Part shown: positions 16,724-24,511 of the stretch, in pieces
Layout of the letters: each line of letters starts with the position of its first letter
Numbering within the stretch: the stretch's first letter is position 1
Origin: Planctomycetota bacterium
Lineage (GTDB): Bacteria > Planctomycetota > UBA1135 > JACQFD01
Direction of reading: 5' to 3'
Length of the DNA stretch: 64,000 nt
Assembly (NCBI GenBank): GCA_016792805.1
Contig: JAEUHX010000058.1
Span: forward strand, 326,228 to 390,227
Notes under the pieces: model-generated
Seen by the model: the letters and a program-made list of their open reading frames with translations, nothing else
Database searches by the model: none
What the model was told of the DNA's origin: nothing
Translations under genes and position numbers: made by a program

Positions 16724-18337
16724 TCAATCGCGGATCTGGTTCCACCAATCGGCCATGCGTCGAGCTGCAAACGGATCATGGAGCTGTTCCAGGTAAGGCA
16801 TCGCCTTCTCCAGCTTCACCGTCGAGCTGCTCACCAAGGCCCCCTTCGCATCATGCACGCGGACGTCGAACTCCTCGAGCCACAGAAACGTCTCCAGCAG
16901 CAGCAGCGACATCCGCGCCAGCTCGGCGTGCGTCGACGAGTCGTTCACGCGCCCAATTTTGATCTTCACTTGAAGCTCCAGCCGATCGCCCGCGAGCACC
17001 ACCGTGGCGTCGCCGATTGTCGACTGTCGCTCCACCGCCTTCTTCGCAGCCTCTGCATCGGCCGCCCGCGCGGAACGCGCCGGCTCGCGCACGAGCTTCG
17101 CACGCTTCGGCGCCGACGCCGGCGCCTCCGACGCCTCCGTTGAGATCTCGCCGCTTTTCTCCATCGCATCGTCGCACGCGCGCACGTGGGCGCGCGCCAC
17201 CGCCTCTCGCCCCGTGTCCTGCAGCTGCCGCGCGAGCGTGAGCTGGCGCTGAAACTCCCTCCGTGCGCTCGCGAACTCCTTCGCCGAAAAGTGCAACTCA
17301 CCCATTCCCTCCGCTACGAGCTCCTCGATCGGAAGGGCGCGCCACATGCGGTCCTGCGGATCCTCTCCCTGCTCGACGGGCGCCTCGCGAACGCGCTTCG
17401 CAGCAGCCGCCGCCGCGTCGAGCGCCTTGCGGGCGAGCGGGGTATCGCCGCTTCGCAAATGTGCAAAGCCGATGCGAGCGTGAAGCTCCCCTTCGAGAGC
17501 CAGGTCTTTCGTCTCCGCGGCAAGCGACGCCGCCGCGGTGAATTGCTCGAGCGCTTTTTTGTAATCGGCCAGCTCATAGGACGACGCTCCAACCCAGCGC
17601 ATCGAGTCCGCTTGCGCCGCCTTGTCGCCCACCTGCTTCGCAAGGGCGTGCCATTGCAGGTAAGCCTCCCGCGCCTTCGCTTTATTGCCCTCATACCAAT
17701 ACGAGGCACCAACGGCCGCGAGGCACAGGCCCTCGCGGTGCCGATCCACCACCTCGCGCGCGAGCCCAAGCGCCAGTTCAAACTGCGTGCGCGCCTTCGC
17801 CCAGCGCGACGCGGACGCATGGAGCGATCCCTCCCGATACCGGTGCCGCGCGGCGGCCCGCTTGTCTTGCCGCGCGAGTGCGCGATCGGCCGCGGTCGAC
17901 CGGAACTGGAGCGCCTCCTCGAGGAGCTTCTCGGGCTTCGTAGGCTCCAGCTCGCCGGGCAACAGTGTTACAAAAAACTCGCCGCCGACCTTCTCACGGG
18001 CGCTCGCGACGACGACGCGATATTTGAGCTTCTCATTGGCAATAAAAACGGCGCGTGCATTGGTCTCAAGAAGGCCGTTGTCGTCCTCGCGGGCGAGCTT
18101 GCCGTCGGTCGATTCGACTCTTATGAAAGCGTCGAAATCATAGGACTCGAGCGTCACGGTGAACGTGCCCTGCATGCGCACGGCAATCTCGAAGGTCTGC
18201 GAAGGGCCATGCCCGGTGAGTGGCGTGTCGTCAGCCTTCAGGATCCCCCGGGTGCGCTCCCCCACTTCGAGCGGCGCCTGCGCCGCGGCCGCCGCCGTGA
18301 CGAGGAACCACGCGGCCAGCCGGCCATGCGCGCTCAT
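16724..18337 (-). CDS. Secreted TPR-repeat protein with N-terminal beta-sandwich
   Basis: The product is 537 residues. A signal peptide (MSAHGRLAAWFLVTAAAAA, then QAP) is followed by a PPC-like beta-sandwich at about 22-130 (TFTVTLESYDFDAFIRVES, then a GEFFVTLLPG strand). Residues about 165-390 are helical repeats of tetratricopeptide type with alternating Ala-rich helices. A Lys/Ala-rich linker near 400-440 leads to a C-terminal alpha/beta region ending FAARRMADWWNQIRD. It is probably exported. Its ATG overlaps the galT stop by four bases, so the two are coupled. The function is unknown, perhaps a scaffold. Confidence 0.7.
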   Translation of the reverse strand: MSAHGRLAAWFLVTAAAAAQAPLEVGERTRGILKADDTPLTGHGPSQTFEIAVRMQGTFTVTLESYDFDAFIRVESTDGKLAREDDNGLLETNARAVFIANEKLKYRVVVASAREKVGGEFFVTLLPGELEPTKPEKLLEEALQFRSTAADRALARQDKRAAARHRYREGSLHASASRWAKARTQFELALGLAREVVDRHREGLCLAAVGASYWYEGNKAKAREAYLQWHALAKQVGDKAAQADSMRWVGASSYELADYKKALEQFTAAASLAAETKDLALEGELHARIGFAHLRSGDTPLARKALDAAAAAAKRVREAPVEQGEDPQDRMWRALPIEELVAEGMGELHFSAKEFASARREFQRQLTLARQLQDTGREAVARAHVRACDDAMEKSGEISTEASEAPASAPKRAKLVREPARSARAADAEAAKKAVERQSTIGDATVVLAGDRLELQVKIKIGRVNDSSTHAELARMSLLLLETFLWLEEFDVRVHDAKGALVSSSTVKLEKAMPYLEQLHDPFAARRMADWWNQIRD

Positions 18338-19335
18338 GTGCGATCCCCGTGAAGCACGAAGCGCACGGCATCCTCGGGCATCACCGGATTAATATAAAAA
18401 CCCGATCCCCACTCAAACCCTGCGGTCATCGTAACGCGCGGCATGATCTCCGCATGCCAATGATAATGTTCGAGCGGGCCGTCAACGAAAGGAGATGTAT
18501 GAATCACCAAATTGTACGCGGGCGCACCGAGAGCGCGCTCCAGCCGCGAGAGCGTCGTCAGCAGCGCGTCGGCAAACTGATCGAGCTCCGCCTCCGGCGA
18601 ATCCTCGAAGTGCGAAACGTGGCGCGTCGGCAGCACCCACGTCTCGAACGGAAACCGCGCCGCGTACGGCACGAGCGCCACAAACTCCTTCGTATCGAGG
18701 AGGACGCGCGCGCCCTGCGCACGCTCCTGTCGGACGATATCACAATAAATGCAGCGGCCGCGATAGTCAAAAAAGCGCCGCGCACCCGCCATCTCCTGCT
18801 GCACTGTGATCGGCACCACGGGCGTCGCGATGAGCTGGCTGTGATTGTGCGGCTGCGACGCGCCCGCGCGCCGTCCGACATTCTTGAACACGAGCGCATA
18901 GGCAAGCCGCCGGTCGCGCTTCAGATCGAGCATGCGGATGCGGAACGCGCGCACGGCGGCGCGCACGACCGCGTGGGGCAGCGCCGTCATGCTGGTCGAG
19001 TGCTCGGCCCCTTCCACAAAAACCTCGTGGGCGCCGACGCCATTCATCGAGTCGTAGATTCCGTCGCCCGCCTTCTCGAGGTCGCCCTCGACGCGCAGCG
19101 CCGGATATTTGTTCGGAACGACGCGCACGGACCAGCCCGGCGTATTCGGCGGCGAGCCCATCGATCGCACCGCATACAGTTCCGGCGGCGTCTGCTGCTC
19201 GTTGCCCGTGCAGAACGGACAGCTCGCAACAACAGGGTCGCGATCTTCGGACGCAAAATCCGAAGGCCGGCGACCGCGCTCCTTCGAGAAGATGACCCAG
19301 CGTCCGGTAATGGGGTCGCGGCGTAGCTCGGGCAA
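18334..19335 (-). CDS. galT: Galactose-1-phosphate uridylyltransferase
   Basis: The product is 333 residues. The zinc Cys pair is at CPFC (about 39-42), with a second pair at CIYC (about 200). The active-site stretch is SQPHNHSQLIATP, where the family usually has HPHGQ; the second His is the nucleophile uridylylated in the mechanism. A C-terminal HYHWHAEIMPR supplies the iron/zinc His motif. It moves UMP between UDP-glucose and galactose-1-phosphate (Leloir pathway). The PHNHSQ variant resembles the bacterial/archaeal GalT-like group, so substrate specificity may differ from E. coli GalT. Confidence 0.85.
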   Translation of the reverse strand: MPELRRDPITGRWVIFSKERGRRPSDFASEDRDPVVASCPFCTGNEQQTPPELYAVRSMGSPPNTPGWSVRVVPNKYPALRVEGDLEKAGDGIYDSMNGVGAHEVFVEGAEHSTSMTALPHAVVRAAVRAFRIRMLDLKRDRRLAYALVFKNVGRRAGASQPHNHSQLIATPVVPITVQQEMAGARRFFDYRGRCIYCDIVRQERAQGARVLLDTKEFVALVPYAARFPFETWVLPTRHVSHFEDSPEAELDQFADALLTTLSRLERALGAPAYNLVIHTSPFVDGPLEHYHWHAEIMPRVTMTAGFEWGSGFYINPVMPEDAVRFVLHGDRT

Positions 19336-19367
19336 GTGTGGTCTCTCGTAGCGTTGATATTTGAGGG

Positions 19368-20882
19368 TTACTTTTCGCCTTCGCCGTCGTCGTCTCCCGG
19401 TTCGCCTACGGCGCCCTCGGGAATACCGATTTTCTCGAAGCCAAACTTTTCGATGCGGTAGCGAATCTGATCGCGGTTCATGCCGAGCAGCCGAGCCGCG
19501 CGCGAGCGGTTGCCGCGCGTGCGCTCGAGCGCCTGACGCACATATTCGCGCTCGAGTTCATCGAACGTAACCCCAACGGTCGGCAGCTCGTAGCGCGCCG
19601 GCTCGGGCGCGCGGAGCGCCTGGGCCGCCGCGCCGACGGGAGCCGCTGCGCTGACGGGCGCTGCGCCCGAGCGCGTCTCGAGTGGGAGATCGCTCACGTC
19701 GAGCCACTCGCGGTCTGAGAGCAGCACGGCGCGCTCAATGGCGTTGCGGAGCTGGCGCACATTTCCGGGCCAAGCGTAGGCCGCCATGACGGATCGCGCC
19801 TGCGCGTCAAAACCGTGCACTTGCTTTCGGAACTCGCGGTTGAAATGCGTGACAAAGCGGTCGACCAGCGCGCTCAAGTCTTCGCGGCGCTCACGCAGCG
19901 GCGGAATCCGAATCGGAATCACGTTGAGGCGATAGAACAAATCCTCGCGGAAGCGACCTTCGGCGACCTCTTTTTGAAGATCACGATTCGTCGCGGCGAC
20001 GACGCGGACGCTCACTGTAATATCGCGCGTGCCGCCGACACGGCGGAACGCCTTCGCCTCGAGGAAGCGCAGGAGCTTGCCCTGGAGGCCGGGCGAGAGG
20101 TCGCCGATCTCGTCGAGGAAAAGTGTGCCTCCTTGGGCGAGCTCGACGAGGCCGCGCTTTTGTTGCCTCGCGTCGGTGAAGGCGCCGCGCTCATGTCCGA
20201 AAAGCTCACTTTCGAGGAGCGTCTCAGGCAGGGCCGTACAAGTGATATTCATAAAAGAGCCGGCCGACCGGCGGCTCATGTCGTGGAGCGCGCGCGCCAC
20301 GACCCCTTTCCCGACCCCGCTTTCGCCCAGGAGGAGGATGGTCGATGCCTCCGACTGAGCGACGCGCCGGAGCAGGCGCACGACCTCCTTCATGGCGGGG
20401 CTCTCGGCCACGAGCTCGGGCACGACGGCCGCTCGGCGCGTCTCCTCACGCAGGGCCCGCACCTCCTCGCGCAGCTCCGAGGCTTCGAGCGCGCGGCGCA
20501 CGGCGAGGAGCAGGTCGTCGATCTCGAATGGCTTGCTGCGGTAGTCGTAGGCGCCTTCGCGCATGGCCGAGACAGCCCCTTCAACCGAGCTGAAGGCCGT
20601 GATCAGAATCACCGGCACTTCCGGCGTGAGCCGCCGGACCTCGCGCAGGACTTCGACGCCCGAGCGGTCGGGGAGCTTGAAGTCGAGGAGCACGAGATCG
20701 GGCGTCTCGCGCTCGACGGCCGCCAGCGCCTCAGCCGCCGAAGCCGCCTCCTCCACCGCGTAGCCTGCCTCGGTGAGGGCGCGCGTCAGCGTCCAGCGGA
20801 TCATCTTCTCATCGTCGACGACGAGAACGCGCTCACCCCGCCGGGCGGCCGTGGAGCTATCGGACTTCGGGGAGGTCGGCAT
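19368..20882 (-). CDS. NtrC-family sigma54-dependent response regulator
   Basis: The product is 504 residues from ATG 20880-20882; the open frame upstream runs into tRNA-Arg and is not coding. Receiver domain: LVVDDEKMIRW, phosphoacceptor in LVLLDFKLPD, conserved Thr-like LITAFSS and the Lys in YDYRSKPFE. AAA+ domain: LLLGESGVGKGVVARALH (Walker A), GTLFLDEIGDL (Walker B) and FREDLFYRLNVIPI. The sigma54-contact loop reads GAFTDA, not the usual GAFTGA. The C-terminal Fis-type HTH is ERTRGNRSRAARLLGMNRDQIRYRI. A Ser/Pro/Ala linker and an acidic tail (EPGDDDGEGEK) are unusual. Confidence 0.92.
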   Translation of the reverse strand: MPTSPKSDSSTAARRGERVLVVDDEKMIRWTLTRALTEAGYAVEEAASAAEALAAVERETPDLVLLDFKLPDRSGVEVLREVRRLTPEVPVILITAFSSVEGAVSAMREGAYDYRSKPFEIDDLLLAVRRALEASELREEVRALREETRRAAVVPELVAESPAMKEVVRLLRRVAQSEASTILLLGESGVGKGVVARALHDMSRRSAGSFMNITCTALPETLLESELFGHERGAFTDARQQKRGLVELAQGGTLFLDEIGDLSPGLQGKLLRFLEAKAFRRVGGTRDITVSVRVVAATNRDLQKEVAEGRFREDLFYRLNVIPIRIPPLRERREDLSALVDRFVTHFNREFRKQVHGFDAQARSVMAAYAWPGNVRQLRNAIERAVLLSDREWLDVSDLPLETRSGAAPVSAAAPVGAAAQALRAPEPARYELPTVGVTFDELEREYVRQALERTRGNRSRAARLLGMNRDQIRYRIEKFGFEKIGIPEGAVGEPGDDDGEGEK

Positions 20883-20983
20883 CGCGCAATAGAACGTGAA
20901 TACGCTACGGTACGCGCCCGTGGGACCGAAGGCTCTCGCGCGGCTCCCTGCCGGGCGTGGGACTCGCCGGACCGACGTCGCAA

Positions 20984-21060
20984 GCGCCCGTAGCTCAACT
21001 GGATAGAGCACTGGATTTCTAATCCGGCGGTTGGGGGTTCGATTCCCTCCGGGCGTACCA
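20984..21060 (+). tRNA. tRNA-Arg (anticodon TCT)
   Basis: The 77-base gene folds as a cloverleaf: acceptor GCGCCCG/CGGGCGT, D-stem GCTC/GAGC, anticodon stem CTGGA/TCCGG around TTTCTAA (anticodon TCT), and T-arm GGGGG-TTCGATT-CCCTC with an encoded CCA end. It reads AGA codons, rare in this GC-rich genome. Confidence 0.93.
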
Positions 21061-21232
21061 CCGATGCGACGCGTGCGTCGCCAGGAGGCAGAGGCGCGCG
21101 CGAAGACGGCATGAAGCGAGTGCCTGTTTTTCACGAAGCCCCGCCTTCGCGGCGCGGTTGAACGGCCTCTCAACATGACGCGCGTGATCTCCGCGGCCGG
21201 ACGCGACTCTGGTGCGGAACGCTTGTTCCCCC

Positions 21233-21967
21233 ATGGCCCTCGATAGCCGCGGCTCCGACGCCTCGACGCCCTCGCCCTCGCTGCGAGCGTCGACCGGCGT
21301 GGGCGCGCTGGCGTACGAACTCAAATTCCTGCTGACCGAGGAACAGGCCGCTGCTGTCGAGCGCTCGTTGGCGTCGGCGCTGACGCCCGATCCCCATGGC
21401 GAAGCGGCCCTCGGAGGCGCGTACCGCACGTTGAGCATTTATTGTGACAACGAGCGATGGGAAGTGCTCACGCGCTCCGGCGCGGGCGCGACGACGAAGC
21501 TGCGCGTGCGGCAGTATGGCGAGCGCGGTCCGATCTTCCTCGAGCGCAAGCAGACTCAGAATACACAGGTCACAAAAAGACGCGTCGCCGTGGCGCGGCT
21601 CGATGCGCGAAGCGGGAGCGCCGAGGAAAGCTGGTTTTGGAACGAAGCTATAGATCGTGGGCTAGTGCCGGTCTGTGCCGTTCAGTATGAACGCCGCGCG
21701 TTCACAGGTGGTGACGGCCATGACTGGCGGCTCACGTTCGATCGAAACATTCGATGCGCGAAGGCGAATGGCTGGAGCTTGGGCGTCGCGCCTTTGGCGC
21801 CGGTGCTCTCCGATTGCGTGCTGTGCGAAATGAAATTCCTCGATGTGTTACCTTTGATCTTCAAGCGGACGCTGGAGCAGCACTCGATCGCACCCGTGAG
21901 CGTCTCGAAATATCGCCGCTCGGCGCGCGTGCTCGGTTTGGGCGACGGAGCCGGTCCCGATGCCTGA
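21233..21967 (+). CDS. VTC-domain (polyphosphate polymerase-like) protein
   Basis: The product is 244 residues from ATG 21233 (GTG 21212 is an alternative). After a short N-tail it has the triphosphate tunnel fold of VTC proteins: YELKFLLTEEQAAAVE, YRTLSIYCDNERWEVLTR, KLRVRQYGERGPIFLERKQ, VCAVQYERRAFTG, LRLTFDRNIR-like stretch, and CEMKF. Alternating Lys, Arg and Glu on strands (KLRVR, LERK, EMKF) are typical of the catalytic tunnel. In fungi the domain makes polyphosphate; bacterial versions are poorly characterised. It overlaps the DUF4956 gene by eight bases and is followed by CotH, a grouping seen in many bacteria. Confidence 0.85.
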   Translation: MALDSRGSDASTPSPSLRASTGVGALAYELKFLLTEEQAAAVERSLASALTPDPHGEAALGGAYRTLSIYCDNERWEVLTRSGAGATTKLRVRQYGERGPIFLERKQTQNTQVTKRRVAVARLDARSGSAEESWFWNEAIDRGLVPVCAVQYERRAFTGGDGHDWRLTFDRNIRCAKANGWSLGVAPLAPVLSDCVLCEMKFLDVLPLIFKRTLEQHSIAPVSVSKYRRSARVLGLGDGAGPDA

Positions 21968-22646
21968 GTGGCTCACGGCGGCAAGCAACGACGCGCCGGG
22001 GACACCGGCAGAAATCGCCATTCGACTGATCGTGGCGGTCGTGCTCGGTGGATTTGTGGCCGCGATCTACCGGCAAACGCACGGCCGAAACCGGGCAGAC
22101 TCGCACACGCTCACGACGACACTCGTGCTCCTCACGGTGCTGATCGCCATGGTGTCGATGGTGATCGGGAACAGCGTGGCGCGCGCCTTCAGCCTCGTGG
22201 GCGCGCTCGCGATCGTTCGGTTCCGCACCATTGTGGAGGATACGCGCGACACGGCCTTTGTGATCTTCGCGGTGATTGTTGGAATGGCCGTAGGCTCGGG
22301 ACTTCTGTTGCTTCCCGCCCTCGGGATCCCGATCGTCGGAGCCGCCGCGCTGCTGCTGAGCCGGCTTCAGGAGCCGCCGATGGAAGCGGGCGAGCGCTGC
22401 ACGGTGGTCGTGCGGCTTGCGCTCGGGCGCGAGGCGCAGGCTTCTCTGGGCGAGCCGGTGGCGCGCCTGCTGCGCGCGAGCCGGCTCGTGGCGACCGCGA
22501 CGGCCAAACAGGGCGCCGCGATGGATCTCACCTATGTCGGCGCACTGCGCGACGGTGTGTCGGCGGCGCAAGTTGCCGCGGAGATCAATCGCGTGGAGGG
22601 AGTTCAGAGCGTCGACGTGCGCGTCGGATCCGCGCTCCGCGATTAG
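21960..22646 (+). CDS. DUF4956 membrane protein
   Basis: The product is 228 residues from the ATG at 21960, overlapping the VTC gene by eight bases. Four hydrophobic segments fill residues about 18-135, including the family-typical stretch ALAIVRFRTIVEDTRDTAFVIFAVIVGMAVG near 85-115. A soluble C-terminal domain of about 90 residues follows. DUF4956 proteins regularly accompany VTC and CotH genes, but their activity is unknown; they may channel or anchor the polymer made by the VTC domain. Confidence 0.85.
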   Translation: MPEWLTAASNDAPGTPAEIAIRLIVAVVLGGFVAAIYRQTHGRNRADSHTLTTTLVLLTVLIAMVSMVIGNSVARAFSLVGALAIVRFRTIVEDTRDTAFVIFAVIVGMAVGSGLLLLPALGIPIVGAAALLLSRLQEPPMEAGERCTVVVRLALGREAQASLGEPVARLLRASRLVATATAKQGAAMDLTYVGALRDGVSAAQVAAEINRVEGVQSVDVRVGSALRD

Positions 22647-22694
22647 TTCTTCATCCTCGAGATCTTCGGCGGTCTTTGCCGCGCTTCGAAACCC

Positions 22695-24374
22695 ATGACA
22701 CCAACGCTGTCGATGTTACTTTTCGCCTCTGCCGCCATGATTGCATCCCAGGGGCCGCCGGATGGTCCCCCGCAAGGTCCGCCTCCAGGCGGCGGCTTTG
22801 GCGGACCGCCGGGATTCGGTCCTATGGGCGGCGGCGACCGAGAGATCGTGAAAGAGTTCGACAAGGACGGCAACGGGAGGCTCGATAAGGAGGAGCGGAA
22901 GGCCGCGCGCGCGAGCCTACAGAAAGAACGCGCGCAGGGCGGCGGCGGCCGCGGAGGCCGCGGATTCGGTCCTCCGGGCGGCCCCGGTGGCGGCCCTCCG
23001 GGAATGGAGGGCGAGCGCGTGGAGGCCAAGCCCGGTGTGAAGATCTCCCCGAGCGATGTGAAGCCGGTGGACGGCGGTTTTTATGAGCCTGGCGCGCTCC
23101 GAACACTGTTCCTCGATTTCGAGGGAGCCGACTGGGAAAAGGAGATGTCGGATTTCTATCGAACCGACGTAGAGGTGCCGGCGACGCTGACGGTGGATGG
23201 CAAGACATATCCCAATGTCGGCGTCGGCTTCCGCGGAGCGACATCGTTTATGTTCGTTCCTGAGGGATCGAAGCGATCCTTGAACGTCTCGGTCGACTTC
23301 ACCGACGAGAAGCAGCGGCTCATGGGATATCGCTCGCTGAATCTCCTGAACGCGAACACGGATCCGAGCTTCCTGCGGACGGTTCTGTACTTTCAGATCG
23401 CGCGGCAATGGATCGCCGCACCAAAGGCAAATCTTGTGCGCGTAGTCATCAACGGCGAGAACTGGGGCATTTATGTGAATGCGCAGCAGTTTAATAAAGA
23501 GATGATTGCGGAATGCTTCAAGAGCTCCAAGGGCGCCCGCTGGAAGGTCCCCGGCAGCCCGCGCGGGAGCGGCGGGCTCGAGTACTTCGGAGAGGACGTG
23601 GCGGAGTACCGGCGGAGGTACTCAATCAAGTCGAAGGACTCCGACGAGTCGTGGGCAGCTTTGATTCGGCTCTGCCGAACGCTGAAAGAGACTCCGACGG
23701 AGAAGCTCGAGGAAGCGCTGGCTCCGATGCTCGATATCGATGGCGCGCTCCGATTCTTGGCTATCGACAATGCACTTATCAATAATGACGGGTATTGGGT
23801 TCGCGCGAGCGATTACAGCATCTACCTCGACGAGAAAGGCGTGTTCCATATTCTCCCCCACGATGCCAACGAGACGTTACAGCCCGCATCGATGGGACCC
23901 GGCGGAGGCGGACGCGGAAGGCGCGGCCCCGGCGAAGGGGGGCGCGGTCCGGATTCGCGGCCAGGGGATGAGGCCGGTGCGCCAGGCGGAGCTACGGCGA
24001 GCGCGCCACGCGGAGTCGGTATTGAGCTCGATCCGCTGATCGGGCTCACGGATACGAACAAACCGCTGCGAAGCCGACTGCTGGCAGTGCCGGCGCTCAA
24101 GCGGCGGTATCTCGAATATGTGAAAGCGATCGCCCGTGACGCGCTCGACTGGAGCAAGCTCGGCCCGATGGCAGAGAGCTATCGCAAGCTGATCGAGAAA
24201 GAAGTTGAGCTCGACACGAAGAAGCTCGTGCCATTTGCGGCGTTCCAACAGTCGATCAGCGGCTCCTCGGATGGCGAGGCCGGACGCCGTGGCATGCCGA
24301 GCCTGAAGGAGTTCGCTGAGCGTCGAAGGGCGTATCTGTTGGCACACCCGGAGATTCAGGCGCTGGAAAAGTAA
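22695..24374 (+). CDS. CotH-kinase-like secreted protein with EF-hand-like loop
   Basis: The product is 559 residues. A signal peptide (about 1-19) leads into a Gly/Pro-rich stretch with an EF-hand-like loop DKDGNGRLDKEE at residues 56-67. The CotH domain starts near 115. Typical stretches are VGVGFRGATSFMFVPEGSKRSLNVSVDF (175-202), YRSLNLLNANTDPSFLRTVLYF, and the catalytic region LAIDNALINNDGYWVRASDYSIY followed by HILPHDANETL (about 355-395). CotH proteins are extracellular kinase-like proteins in spore coats and elsewhere. A second Gly/Arg-rich insert lies near 400-430. It forms an operon with the VTC and DUF4956 genes. Confidence 0.88.
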   Translation: MTPTLSMLLFASAAMIASQGPPDGPPQGPPPGGGFGGPPGFGPMGGGDREIVKEFDKDGNGRLDKEERKAARASLQKERAQGGGGRGGRGFGPPGGPGGGPPGMEGERVEAKPGVKISPSDVKPVDGGFYEPGALRTLFLDFEGADWEKEMSDFYRTDVEVPATLTVDGKTYPNVGVGFRGATSFMFVPEGSKRSLNVSVDFTDEKQRLMGYRSLNLLNANTDPSFLRTVLYFQIARQWIAAPKANLVRVVINGENWGIYVNAQQFNKEMIAECFKSSKGARWKVPGSPRGSGGLEYFGEDVAEYRRRYSIKSKDSDESWAALIRLCRTLKETPTEKLEEALAPMLDIDGALRFLAIDNALINNDGYWVRASDYSIYLDEKGVFHILPHDANETLQPASMGPGGGGRGRRGPGEGGRGPDSRPGDEAGAPGGATASAPRGVGIELDPLIGLTDTNKPLRSRLLAVPALKRRYLEYVKAIARDALDWSKLGPMAESYRKLIEKEVELDTKKLVPFAAFQQSISGSSDGEAGRRGMPSLKEFAERRRAYLLAHPEIQALEK

Positions 24375-24424
24375 GGCGCTGCCAACAATCGGTGTGCGCG
24401 CAGGGCACGTCCCGCGGAGACGGT

Positions 24425-24440
24425 TCGGCGCACGCGCCGA
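24425..24440. repeat. Third copy of the TCGGCGC-AC-GCGCCGA palindrome
   Basis: It lies in the 137-base gap between the convergent CotH and cytochrome genes. The core is identical to copies at 15949-15970 and 16097-16116 and is again followed by CCC. It may serve as an mRNA-end hairpin for both genes. Confidence 0.7.
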
Positions 24441-24511
24441 CCCAGCGGTCAGCGATGGAATCGTCCGCCGTAGACCGCGGATGCGCGGCCTACTGCAGCG
24501 GCTGGATTTGC

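Noticed and set aside
17186-18352. 388-codon forward frame opposite the TPR protein
   Set aside because: Composition typical of antisense GC-rich frames; the TPR gene has a signal peptide and ATGA coupling to galT.
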